NCBI RefSeq assembly: GCF_036345255.1
Contig: NZ_CP107783.1
Coordinates: 6,432,001 to 6,496,000 of the forward strand
Direction of reading: 5' to 3'
DNA length: 64,000 bases
Source of the DNA: Streptomyces sp. NBC_00569
GTDB taxonomy: Bacteria > Actinomycetota > Actinomycetes > Streptomycetales > Streptomycetaceae
The position numbers and the translations under genes are program-made. The first letter of the stretch is position 1. Each line of letters opens with the position of its first letter. Below the pieces are notes generated by a model. The model was not told the origin of the DNA and ran no database searches. It was given only the letters and a program-made list of their open reading frames with translations. Below are positions 17,094 to 25,338 of the stretch, in pieces.

Positions 17094-17866
17094 GCACGAT
17101 TCACGTGACCGGACTGACCGTCCGGCACCGCAAGTCCCCCGCCCCCGCGCTCGACGGCGTCGACCTCGACTTCGGCCCCGGCGTCCACGGCCTCCTCGGC
17201 CCGAACGGCGCGGGCAAGACCTCCCTCATCCGGGTGCTCGCCACCGTCGCCGAACCCACCGGCGGCCGGGTGGAGATGCTCGGCGGCGACCTGCGCAAGC
17301 CGCGCGAGCGCAGCGCGGCCCGGCGCCGACTCGGCTATCTGCCGCAGCACTTCGGCTACTACCCCGGCTTCACCGTGCGCGAGTTCGTCGCGTACGTCGC
17401 CTGGCTGAAGGAGATGCCCGCCGAGCTCACGCCCGACGCGGTCGAGCGGGCCGTCGCGCGTGTCGGCCTGACGGACCGTATCGACGCGAAGATCAAGAAC
17501 CTGTCGGGCGGCATGGTGCGCCGCGTCGGTATCGCGCAGGCCATCGTGAACGATCCGGCGGTGCTCCTGCTCGACGAGCCGACCGCCGGCCTCGACCCCG
17601 AGCAGCGGGTCGAATTCCGTTCACTGCTGCGCGAGTTGGGGCTGGGAGCCGCCGTCATCGTGTCCACCCATCTCGTGGAGGACGTCGCGGCGGCCTGCAC
17701 CCGGGTGACGCTGATCGAGGCAGGCCGGATCGCCTACCGCGGCACCCCCGGGTCCCTCGCCGCCCTCGGCACGGACGGCGACGAAGCCGACGGCAACGCC
17801 ACCGAACGCGGCTACACGGCCGCCCTCCGAGGCCATCGCGCCGCCACGGCCGGAGCGGGCCGATGA
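17090..17866 (+). CDS. ABC transporter ATP-binding protein
   Basis: 258 aa. Walker A GPNGAGKT (37-44), Q-loop PQHFGYYPG, signature LSGGM, Walker B VLLLDEPTAGLD and the switch His in STHLVED are all intact. It starts at GTG 17090, overlapping the anti-sigma stop (GTGA), and ends overlapping the membrane-protein start. This is the ABC-2 exporter type, like natural-product or peptide resistance transporters. It is predicted to energise the two membrane proteins that follow. Substrate unknown. Confidence 0.92.
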   Translation: MSTIHVTGLTVRHRKSPAPALDGVDLDFGPGVHGLLGPNGAGKTSLIRVLATVAEPTGGRVEMLGGDLRKPRERSAARRRLGYLPQHFGYYPGFTVREFVAYVAWLKEMPAELTPDAVERAVARVGLTDRIDAKIKNLSGGMVRRVGIAQAIVNDPAVLLLDEPTAGLDPEQRVEFRSLLRELGLGAAVIVSTHLVEDVAAACTRVTLIEAGRIAYRGTPGSLAALGTDGDEADGNATERGYTAALRGHRAATAGAGR

Positions 17867-19239
17867 CCACGGACGTCCAGGCACCCGCCACCGCCCCACC
17901 GGCGCCGAAAGCACCCGGCCGTCCCCGACACCCCCTGCGCGCCGAGCTGCTCCGCGGCTTCGCCCCCTGGGCCGGGCTCGCCGCACTCCTCAGCGTCGGC
18001 GGCCTCATGGCGTCCAAAGCGGCCCAGTGGCAGGGCAGCTGGCCCGAGACCATGAGCAACCTGCATCTCACGGCCGCCGCCCTGGCCGTCCCCCTCGCCC
18101 TCGCGGCGGGCGCGTGGCAGGGCGGGCGGGAGCGCCGGACGCGGATGGGCGAACTGAGGGCGTCGATGCCCCGGGGCCCGCTGGCACAGTTCCTGGTCTG
18201 CGCGCTGCCCGTCGCGCTGTGGGTGACGGCCGGCTACGCCCTCGCGGCCGCCGGCTCCCTGCTGGCCTGCCTGCCCTACACCTCCGCCGGACACCCCCTG
18301 CCGCTCGTGCTCCTCGGTGACGCGCTGACGGTCGGGGCGTGCGCACTGCTCGGGCATGTGGCGGGCCGGACGGTGCCGTGGCGGCTCGCGGCCCCGGTGC
18401 TCGCCCTGGGCGGCTACGTCCTCTTCGGCCTCGCCTCCACCACGGACTCCGCCGTCCGTTTCCTCGGGCCCGCCGGAGGGTTCCCGTTCGGCGGTACCAC
18501 GGACCCCGTGTGGTGGCAGCCCCTCGTCTTCGCCTTGTGGGGGAGCGCACTCGCCCTGACGGCCGTCCTCGCGCACGCGGCACGCCGTCGCGCCACCGCC
18601 CTCGTCCCGCTCGCGGCCGCACTCGCCGCGGCCACCGTCCTCGTGCAGAGCGGTGACGCCATGTGGCAGCGCAACCCCCTCACCCAGCGCCAGGTGTGCG
18701 ACGACTCCGCTCCGCGCGTCTGCGTCAGCGCCGCCTACCCGGGGATGCTGCCCAAGGTGTCCGACGCCCTTTCGGGACTCAGGGGCCGCCTCGACGGCGT
18801 ACAGAACCTGCCGGTCCGCTTCGAGGACCTGCCGCGCAGGCCGCACGAGGACGAGGCCGAGCTGCCGATGCTCACGCCGATCGGCTGGAGTGTGGTGCGC
18901 GGCGAGCTGACCGACCCGGAGCAGTACGCGTGGGAGGCCGCCCACAAGCTCGTCCGCGACGACTGCCCCGCGCTGAAGACGCAGAACGCACGGATCGCCC
19001 GGACCGACGAGGCGGTCCTGCGCTGGCTGGCTCCCAGCCGCCTGTCCGAGCAGATACACGAAAAGGACATCGCCCTGCACCCCGGCGACAAGAAGAGACT
19101 CGCCACGCACCGCGCCGACGAAGCGGCCCTGGACCACCTCAGGGCCATGTCCCCCGAGAAGCGCCGCGCCTGGCTGAGCCGCTACTTCGCGACCGCCCGC
19201 GACTGTGCCCCCGACCCGAAGGAGGTCCCGTCACTGTGA
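17863..19239 (+). CDS. ABC-2-like membrane subunit with C-terminal extracytoplasmic domain
   Basis: 458 aa. Six hydrophobic segments lie between residues 25 and 265. A hydrophilic C-terminal domain of about 190 residues (270-458) follows, with four cysteines (the VCDDSAPRVCVS pair, RDDC, ARDC) that could form disulfides if exported. I do not recognise the C-terminal domain. It overlaps the ATPase stop by four bases and the next gene's start by four. Membrane partner of the ATPase by context. A sensory or substrate-binding role for the tail is inference. Confidence 0.75.
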   Translation: MTTDVQAPATAPPAPKAPGRPRHPLRAELLRGFAPWAGLAALLSVGGLMASKAAQWQGSWPETMSNLHLTAAALAVPLALAAGAWQGGRERRTRMGELRASMPRGPLAQFLVCALPVALWVTAGYALAAAGSLLACLPYTSAGHPLPLVLLGDALTVGACALLGHVAGRTVPWRLAAPVLALGGYVLFGLASTTDSAVRFLGPAGGFPFGGTTDPVWWQPLVFALWGSALALTAVLAHAARRRATALVPLAAALAAATVLVQSGDAMWQRNPLTQRQVCDDSAPRVCVSAAYPGMLPKVSDALSGLRGRLDGVQNLPVRFEDLPRRPHEDEAELPMLTPIGWSVVRGELTDPEQYAWEAAHKLVRDDCPALKTQNARIARTDEAVLRWLAPSRLSEQIHEKDIALHPGDKKRLATHRADEAALDHLRAMSPEKRRAWLSRYFATARDCAPDPKEVPSL

Positions 19240-19832
19240 GTACGCCCCTGGCCCTCTACGCCCGCTCGCGGGGCCTGCCCCTGACGCTCCTCATGTTCCT
19301 GTGCGCGGCGCTCTTCACCCTGTGGGCCGGGACCCGGCAGGACGCGTTCCTCGACCCGTACCGCCGCGTCCCCCTCCTCACCCTGGCCCCGCTGCTCACC
19401 TCCGCCGCCATCGGCACCGGCCTGCATCAGCACGCGGAAGAACTGGACCGCACGGCGGTACGCCCCTGGTGGCGACGGCGGCTCGTCCATCTGCTGGCGC
19501 TCACCGGCCTCGCGGCGGCGGTCCTCGCCCTCGCGGTGCCGGGGGACACACAGATCTACGGGGCCGCGGCGATGATCCGCAACGTCCTCGGGGCCACCGG
19601 CATCACGGCCCTCGCGGCGGTCGTCATCGGGGCGCGGCTCAGCTGGCTGCCCGCGATGCTGTACTTCTCGACCGTCTATCTGTCGTTCTCGTCCCCTCGC
19701 ATGCGGGAGGCGACGGTCCTGTCCTGGCCCATGCAGACGGGGCCGCAGCGCGGTGCCTGGGCCGCGGCGCTCACGCTCTTCGTGCTCGGCGGCGCGCTCT
19801 ACGCCCGGCGCGGAGCCCGGACCGGACACTGA
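19236..19832 (+). CDS. Small polytopic membrane protein of the ABC operon
   Basis: 198 aa from GTG 19236 (GTGA overlap with the preceding stop). Five or six hydrophobic segments, with an RPWWRRR cytoplasmic basic loop around residue 80. No recognised family motif. As last gene of the sigma/anti-sigma/ABC operon it is probably the second membrane half of the exporter. The following perfect hairpin ends the transcription unit. Confidence 0.7.
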   Translation: MSTPLALYARSRGLPLTLLMFLCAALFTLWAGTRQDAFLDPYRRVPLLTLAPLLTSAAIGTGLHQHAEELDRTAVRPWWRRRLVHLLALTGLAAAVLALAVPGDTQIYGAAAMIRNVLGATGITALAAVVIGARLSWLPAMLYFSTVYLSFSSPRMREATVLSWPMQTGPQRGAWAAALTLFVLGGALYARRGARTGH

Positions 19833-19848
19833 GCGGGCAACAGCCCGG

Positions 19849-19883
19849 CCGGTACGTTCTGCGGGGCCCGCAGAACGTACCGG
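19849..19883. terminator. Bidirectional terminator hairpin
   Basis: Perfect 16-bp arms (19849-19864 and 19868-19883) separated by a three-base loop, between the convergent ABC operon and HNH gene. There is no long T tract, as is usual for Streptomyces terminators. Confidence 0.8.
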
Positions 19884-19908
19884 TGAAAACAAGGACCCGG
19901 ATCGATGG

Positions 19909-20445
19909 TCAGGCGGAAATGCCTTCGATCCGGGCCAGTGCCTCGTCCGCGCCGAACGGCTGCAAGTACGGCAGCCAGCGCGGATCCCTGTGCCCGGTCC
20001 CGATGATGCGCCAGGCGAGCCCGGTCGGAGGGGCCGGCTTGTGCCGCAGGCGCCAGCCGATCTCGACCAGATGACGGTCGGCCTTGACGTGGTTGCATCG
20101 GCGGCAGGACGCGACCACGTTCTCCCAGGCGTGCTGGCCGCCGCGGCTCTTGGGAATGACGTGGTCGACGCTGGTTGCGACGCCACCGCAGTACATGCAC
20201 CGCCCGCCGTCCCGGGCGAACAGCGCCCGCCGGGTCAGAGGAACGGGCCCCCGGTAAGGGACCCGGACGAACCGCTTGAGGCGGACCACACTGGGTGCGG
20301 GGACAGTACAGGTTGCGCTGTGCATATAGGCGCCGGACTCCTCGAGGCACATGGCCTTGTTCTCGAGGACCAGAACGAGCGCGCGGCGGAGCGGTACGAC
20401 GCCGAGTGGCTCGTACGACGCGTTGAGGACCAGGACATGCGGCAC
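19909..20445 (-). CDS. HNH endonuclease family protein
   Basis: 178 aa from GTG 20443-20445, with AAGGAGG seven bases upstream. The N-terminal VLVLNASYEPLGVVPLRRA block is typical of a widely conserved actinobacterial HNH family. The nuclease core has CMYCGG, DHVIPKSRGG and SCRRCNHVK: the zinc CxxC pairs and the His/Asn residues of the beta-beta-alpha-metal fold are present. It stands alone, between convergent and divergent neighbours, without a methyltransferase or phage genes. The cellular role of this conserved chromosomal family is unknown to me. Confidence 0.88.
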   Translation of the reverse strand: MPHVLVLNASYEPLGVVPLRRALVLVLENKAMCLEESGAYMHSATCTVPAPSVVRLKRFVRVPYRGPVPLTRRALFARDGGRCMYCGGVATSVDHVIPKSRGGQHAWENVVASCRRCNHVKADRHLVEIGWRLRHKPAPPTGLAWRIIGTGHRDPRWLPYLQPFGADEALARIEGISA

Positions 20446-20704
20446 GGATGCCTCCTTGTACGCCGGCGGCGCGTGGCTCGCGCCGGGACGATCTGTAGTC
20501 AGTTTCCCCTCATGGCCTGCACGAGCGCCACCATGTCCCGGTAACGGGCTGGGAGTGTTTTCGACCACACCCCCTACATCCCCAGGTGAGGACAGCCTCT
20601 CCCTCGAACAAGACAACGATCCACACACAATGCCCCGTTAGTGTGGTGGGTCTGCCCGTAACTTCGCCTTTCACGGGCGGCCGCTATGCCTGGAGGTTTC
20701 AGCC

Positions 20705-21766
20705 GTGATCTTGTCCGTCCTGTCGGCGTCCGACCCGTCCTCGGACCCGACCACATTCAAGGACGCCCAGGAGCAGGCCACCAACGCCGCGAGCTGGGTC
20801 GAGCAGAACTGGTCCACCTGGCTGGGTATCGGCCTGCGCATCCTGCTCATCGTCGTCATCGCCGCGGTCCTGAGGGTGGCCATCCGGCGTGCCATCACCA
20901 AGCTGATCGAGCGCATGAACCGCACGGCGCAGGCCGTCGACGGCACGGCGCTCGGGGGCCTGCTGGTCAATGTGGAGCGCCGCCGGCAGCGCTCGCACGC
21001 CATCGGCAGCGTGCTGCGCTCGGTCGCCTCTTTCGTGATCCTCGGCACAGCCGCCCTGATGATCCTCGGCACGTTCCAGATCAACCTCGCCCCGCTGCTC
21101 GCCTCGGCGGGCGTCGCGGGTGTGGCGATCGGCTTCGGTGCCCGCAACCTCGTCACGGACTTCCTGTCCGGCGTCTTCATGATCCTCGAGGACCAGTACG
21201 GCGTCGGGGACAGCATCGACGCGGGCGTCGCCTCGGGCGAGGTGGTCGAGGTCGGCCTGCGCGTCACCAAGCTGCGGGGCGCCGACGGCGAGATCTGGTA
21301 CGTCCGCAACGGCGAGGTCAAGCGCATCGGCAACCTCTCGCAGGGCTGGGCCACCGCGAGCGTCGACGTCACCGTCCGCTCGGACGAGGACCTGGTCAAG
21401 GTCAAGGAGACCCTGACCGAGGTCGGCGTCGCCATGAGCAAGGACGAGCCCTGGAACGAGATGCTGTGGGGCCCGGTCGAGGTCCTCGGCCTGGACAGCG
21501 TGCTCCTCGACTCCATGGTCGTGGGCGTCTCGGCGAAGACCATGCCCGGCAAGTCCCTCACCGTGCAGCGCGAGCTGCGCTGGCGCATCAAGCTGGCCTT
21601 CGACGAGGCCGGGATCCGCATCGTGGGCCGAGTGCCCCTGCAGGCCGCCGACGAGGTCACCGCCGACCCGACGGCCGGCGTCTCGGCGCCGTCCGCCTAC
21701 GCGTCGACCACATCCCCGCAGTCCCTGGCGGCCTCCCCGATCACGCCGCCGAACCTGTCGAAGTAA
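20705..21766 (+). CDS. MscS-type mechanosensitive ion channel
   Basis: 353 aa from GTG 20705, with GGAGG eight bases upstream. TM helices lie at about 38-60 and 97-118, plus a pore helix (LAPLLASAGVAGVAIGFGA then RNLVTDFLSGVFMILED) matching the MscS TM3 signature. The beta domain (GDSIDAGVASGEVVEVGLR) and alpha/beta vestibule follow, then a Ser/Ala/Pro-rich tail. It releases osmolytes on hypo-osmotic shock. Divergently transcribed from the HNH gene. Confidence 0.92.
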   Translation: MILSVLSASDPSSDPTTFKDAQEQATNAASWVEQNWSTWLGIGLRILLIVVIAAVLRVAIRRAITKLIERMNRTAQAVDGTALGGLLVNVERRRQRSHAIGSVLRSVASFVILGTAALMILGTFQINLAPLLASAGVAGVAIGFGARNLVTDFLSGVFMILEDQYGVGDSIDAGVASGEVVEVGLRVTKLRGADGEIWYVRNGEVKRIGNLSQGWATASVDVTVRSDEDLVKVKETLTEVGVAMSKDEPWNEMLWGPVEVLGLDSVLLDSMVVGVSAKTMPGKSLTVQRELRWRIKLAFDEAGIRIVGRVPLQAADEVTADPTAGVSAPSAYASTTSPQSLAASPITPPNLSK

Positions 21767-21797
21767 CGGCCTCGGGCGTACGCCGGCCCGGCTCGCG

Positions 21798-24773
21798 TCA
21801 CTCCGCGACGGCGTACGCCTCCACCGACCACAGCGAATAGCCGTACCGCGTGGCCCGCTTGTCGCCCTGGACCCGTACGAAGCGGGTGTCGCGGGCGTCC
21901 ATGCGGACCGACTCACGGCCCCCGTGACCGTCCTTCACCGTCGCGGCCGTGCGCCACGACTTCCCGTCGGCGGACGTCTGGATCCGGTAGCCCTTCGCGT
22001 ACGCGTCCTGCCAGGTCAGCACGACCTGTCCCAGCCGCACCGGCTTCGCCAGTTCGACCTGCCACCAGGCGCCGTCCTCGGCGGGGGACGACCACCGGGT
22101 CTCCGGGTCGCCGTCGCCGGCGGCGGACGCCGGGAAGTCCGCGGTCTCGTCGGCCGAGGACGAGGGCCTGCCCTCGCGGACCAGGTCCGGGCCCGCCGTA
22201 CGCGGATACGCCCGTACCGACACCGTGCGCGTCGTGCCGGCGAAGCTGACCGGGACGTCGTACGTGCCCGCCGGGGTGCCGTCCGGGACGGTGATCTCGA
22301 CCGGGGCGCTCACCTGTGTGCCGCGCGGGAGCGTCGCCCGGTCGGGCAGCGACACCTTGATGCCGTGCGGGCCTTCCGCGTGAAGGCGCCCCTGGACGGA
22401 GCCCGGCCGCTGCGAGGTCAGGCGTGCCGTGACCCGCCGTGCGCCGCCGCCGATCTCCGCGTCCAGCTCCGTGCGGGCCAGCTCGAACGAGGCGTCGGGG
22501 GAGTCCGCGTACCAGGGGACGACGTGGCGCACGGCGCCCTTCTCGGCGCCGGTGACGCGGATCGCGTCCGCGCGCACGTCCTTCGGTCTGCGCTCGGTGA
22601 ACCCGCTGTCCGAGAGCGTGCCCACGGACTTCCAGCCCTCGCCCGGCTCATGGACCTGCACGGTGCCCCGCGTGCCGGGGTCGGCCAGGACCGTCACCGC
22701 CGTGAGCCGCCGCGCCCGCGGAAGCTTCGCCTCCCCGTCGCGCGTCGCGTCGGCGCGGCCGGTCCCCGCCCACGCCGCGTACGCCTTCTGCGCCCGGTCG
22801 AGGAACGGGTCCAGCACACCCTTGCCGACGGTGACCTGACGGGACTCCAGGCCGGCGCGCCGGCGCTCCAGAAGTCGCGCCGCCCGCCACGCCGCCGCCC
22901 CGTCACCGCGGGCCTGCGCGTCGAGCATGTCGACGGCCGTCTCCCCGGCCTCCCCGTAGCGCGCCAACTGGTCGCTCCAGGGCCGCACCTCGGCGTCCAC
23001 CGGTGTCGACCTGAGCCGCTCGGGCGTCCGCCGCATCACGGTGAACGCGTCCCGCAGCTTCTTCGCCGCCGCCTCGTACCGCGCGCGGTCGGTGACCAGC
23101 GTCGTACGGGAGTCCCAGAAGCCGGAGACGACCGGCTTCAGATACGCGGACTCGTCCTCGCCGAGCACGGACGACGCGTCGTTGCCCGCCAGTGCGCCGA
23201 GCGCCTCACGGGTGGGCGCGTCACCGCCCGCCAGGTCGTCGATGGCGGCCTTCCAGGACTCCTGCGGGCGGTAGTCGCGAGGGTTCCACGCGTAGTCCGC
23301 CGTCGTGAACAGCGGGATGCGGGAGGCCGCGGGCTGCTCCATCGCGTTGGCGAGCAGCGCCGCCGAACCCGTTGCCACGGCGGGCTCACGGCCCGTGTAG
23401 GGCCCGAGGAAGATGCGGTCCTGCGCGTAGTCGTTGACCGGGTAGTTGTCCATCGTGACGAGGTCGTGTCCGGACCCGAACGCGGCCCGCGCGCCCGCCA
23501 GTTCGCGCCCGGTGATCGTGCGCGGGACCACGCCGACGCCCGTCCACGCCACCTCGACCGAGTCGTCGAGCCGGCCCGCGAGCGCCTCGCGGTACTCCGT
23601 CGACCCGTCCTGGTAGAACTCGGTCGGCATCAGCGACAGCGGCCCCGCGCCCGGGTGCCGCGCGGCGAGGTGCCGCGCCACCGCGTTCGCCACGCGCGCC
23701 TGCGCCCGCGCCGCCGCCTTCGGTCCCGAGCCGAACGTCCTCGCGTCCGCCTCGCAGTGCCACTCGCTGTACGACACATCCTGGAACTGCAGCTGGAACG
23801 CCCGCACACCGAGCGCCCACATGGCGTCCAGCTTGCGGTTCAGGGCCCTGACGTCGTCGTCCGACGACATGCACATCGCCTGCCCGGGCGCCACGGCCCA
23901 GCTCAGCGTCACGTGGTTGGCGCGCGCCCGCTCGGCGAGCGCCCGGAAGTCGGCGCGCTGGGCGGCCGGATACGTCTCGCGCCACCGCGCCTGCCGGTAC
24001 AGGTCGTCGCCCGGCGCGTACAGATAGCGGTTCTGCTTGGTGCGCCCCATGAAGTCCAGCTGGTCGAGCCGCTGTTCACGGGTCCACGGGGTCCCGTAGA
24101 ACCCCTCCGTCATGCCGCGCACGGCCGTACCCGGCCAGTCGCGCACGACGACCCCGGCGACCTTGCGCCCGCTCACCAGCTGCCGGAACGTCTGCACGGC
24201 GTGGAACAGGCCGTCGTCGCCGACGCCTTCCACGGCGACGGTGTCCCGGCCGTCCGTCCGCCCGACGGCGAGCCGGTACCCGCCGGACGGCAGGTCCTTG
24301 CGGGCCGACGCCCCGAGAGCGCCGAGCGCCGCCTCCAGGCCCTGTCCCCGGCCCGGGCGCGCGCCGGCCGCCCCCCAGCCGTCACCGGCCGCGGTCCCGG
24401 CGGCCACGGAGCCGATCCGCACCACGAGGGCGGGAGACGCGGGCAGGGAGCTCTCGTCGTCGACCTCGGTGATGTGCCGGGCTCCCGCCCCGCGCAGCAC
24501 GGTGCGCAGCGCCTCCACCGCGTACGGGTCGGCGCCCCGGCCGGTGACGAGGACGACCTCGTCGGTCACGGTCACGGACTCCGCGCCGGAGGCGGTACGC
24601 AGCGACTGCGGCCGGGGCCACACCGCGGGCGTCCCCGTCTCGCTCTCCCGGTCACCCGTGGAGAGCGGGTGACCGGGAGGGGCCGCCACCGCTCCGGAGG
24701 CTCCCCCGAGCGCACTGGCGATGACGGCGACAGCGATCGCCGCCGCCCCCTTCCTGTGGCGCCGGAGCTGCAC
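21798..24773 (-). CDS. Secreted GH84 beta-N-acetylglucosaminidase with C-terminal discoidin-type domain
   Basis: 991 aa. Signal peptide about 1-30 (cleavage near AVA-AP). Layout: GH20b-like domain (about 45-210), GH84 catalytic barrel (about 215-530: GMTEGFYGTPWTREQRLDQL, MPTEFYQ, TMDNYPVNDY), a helical region (540-680), a beta-rich part, and a C-terminal F5/8-type sugar-binding domain (about 860-991). GH84 enzymes remove GlcNAc by substrate-assisted catalysis with an Asp pair. Here the pair reads Gln331-Asp332 (FQLQFQDV), so the residue that orients the acetamido group appears changed. It may act on chitin- or glycoprotein-derived GlcNAc outside the cell. Confidence 0.88.
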   Translation of the reverse strand: MQLRRHRKGAAAIAVAVIASALGGASGAVAAPPGHPLSTGDRESETGTPAVWPRPQSLRTASGAESVTVTDEVVLVTGRGADPYAVEALRTVLRGAGARHITEVDDESSLPASPALVVRIGSVAAGTAAGDGWGAAGARPGRGQGLEAALGALGASARKDLPSGGYRLAVGRTDGRDTVAVEGVGDDGLFHAVQTFRQLVSGRKVAGVVVRDWPGTAVRGMTEGFYGTPWTREQRLDQLDFMGRTKQNRYLYAPGDDLYRQARWRETYPAAQRADFRALAERARANHVTLSWAVAPGQAMCMSSDDDVRALNRKLDAMWALGVRAFQLQFQDVSYSEWHCEADARTFGSGPKAAARAQARVANAVARHLAARHPGAGPLSLMPTEFYQDGSTEYREALAGRLDDSVEVAWTGVGVVPRTITGRELAGARAAFGSGHDLVTMDNYPVNDYAQDRIFLGPYTGREPAVATGSAALLANAMEQPAASRIPLFTTADYAWNPRDYRPQESWKAAIDDLAGGDAPTREALGALAGNDASSVLGEDESAYLKPVVSGFWDSRTTLVTDRARYEAAAKKLRDAFTVMRRTPERLRSTPVDAEVRPWSDQLARYGEAGETAVDMLDAQARGDGAAAWRAARLLERRRAGLESRQVTVGKGVLDPFLDRAQKAYAAWAGTGRADATRDGEAKLPRARRLTAVTVLADPGTRGTVQVHEPGEGWKSVGTLSDSGFTERRPKDVRADAIRVTGAEKGAVRHVVPWYADSPDASFELARTELDAEIGGGARRVTARLTSQRPGSVQGRLHAEGPHGIKVSLPDRATLPRGTQVSAPVEITVPDGTPAGTYDVPVSFAGTTRTVSVRAYPRTAGPDLVREGRPSSSADETADFPASAAGDGDPETRWSSPAEDGAWWQVELAKPVRLGQVVLTWQDAYAKGYRIQTSADGKSWRTAATVKDGHGGRESVRMDARDTRFVRVQGDKRATRYGYSLWSVEAYAVAE

Positions 24774-25092
24774 GGCTCACTCCTCGTTGGTCTCGGCTCG
24801 GTGATGGGACCGGTCATAGGTGTCCCAGGATGGGGACCGAGCCCACCACTGACCGGGTCGGAGTGTCAACGGGAGTGGCCGTTGTGCCGCAATTGCCCGG
24901 CCGGGAGTGGCGGGAAGGGGTGTTTCGCGCCGCTCACCGGCCGAGTCCCGCCCATGGAACAGAATGTGACCAGTAACACGTTGTCGGGCCGTTCATGTCT
25001 GCGGCCGCGCTCGCTGGGTAGAGCTGCCGAGACCGTCACCCACGAGAAGATCGACGACAAGACCCGCGAAGAACCGCGAAAAGGAGGCCTTC
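24774..25092. other. Intergenic region between GH84 gene and the small ORF/malQ unit
   Basis: 319 bp holding divergent promoters. No convincing gene: a plus-strand frame from 24956 runs into the malQ region in another frame and lacks coding support. The only clear signal is the strong AAGGAGG at about 25081-25087 ahead of the small ORF. Confidence 0.4.
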
Positions 25093-25338
25093 ATGGCCGC
25101 ATCAGCGCACCTTCTGCTCTCGGCCCTGTCCAAACAGGCGGACGTCATCCTGCCCGCTCCCGCCCTGCCGCTGCCGGACGAGTTCGCGTTCGGCGCCGAG
25201 CTGCCCCTCACCAGCGAACCGCCCCTCGCCGACACGGAGCCGCTGACCAGCGAGCCCGCCCTCATCGACGTAGCGCCCCTCACGAGCGAGCCGACCCCCT
25301 CGGGTCCGGTCGCGGGCCTGGACGCCTCGGGGGTCTAG
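25093..25338 (+). CDS. Small acidic protein with PLTSEP repeats, abutting malQ
   Basis: 81 aa, unrecognised. ATG 25093 follows an excellent AAGGAGG at about six bases. The stop TAG (25336-25338) is immediately followed by the malQ GTG, so malQ is probably translated by coupling. Residues 1-15 are mildly hydrophobic. The middle holds LTSEP three times (PLTSEPPLAD, PLTSEPALID, PLTSEPTPSG) in an acidic, Pro-rich, Lys/Arg-poor, Cys-free context. It could be a short structural or regulatory peptide, or mainly a leader ORF. No function is proposed. Confidence 0.55.
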   Translation: MAASAHLLLSALSKQADVILPAPALPLPDEFAFGAELPLTSEPPLADTEPLTSEPALIDVAPLTSEPTPSGPVAGLDASGV

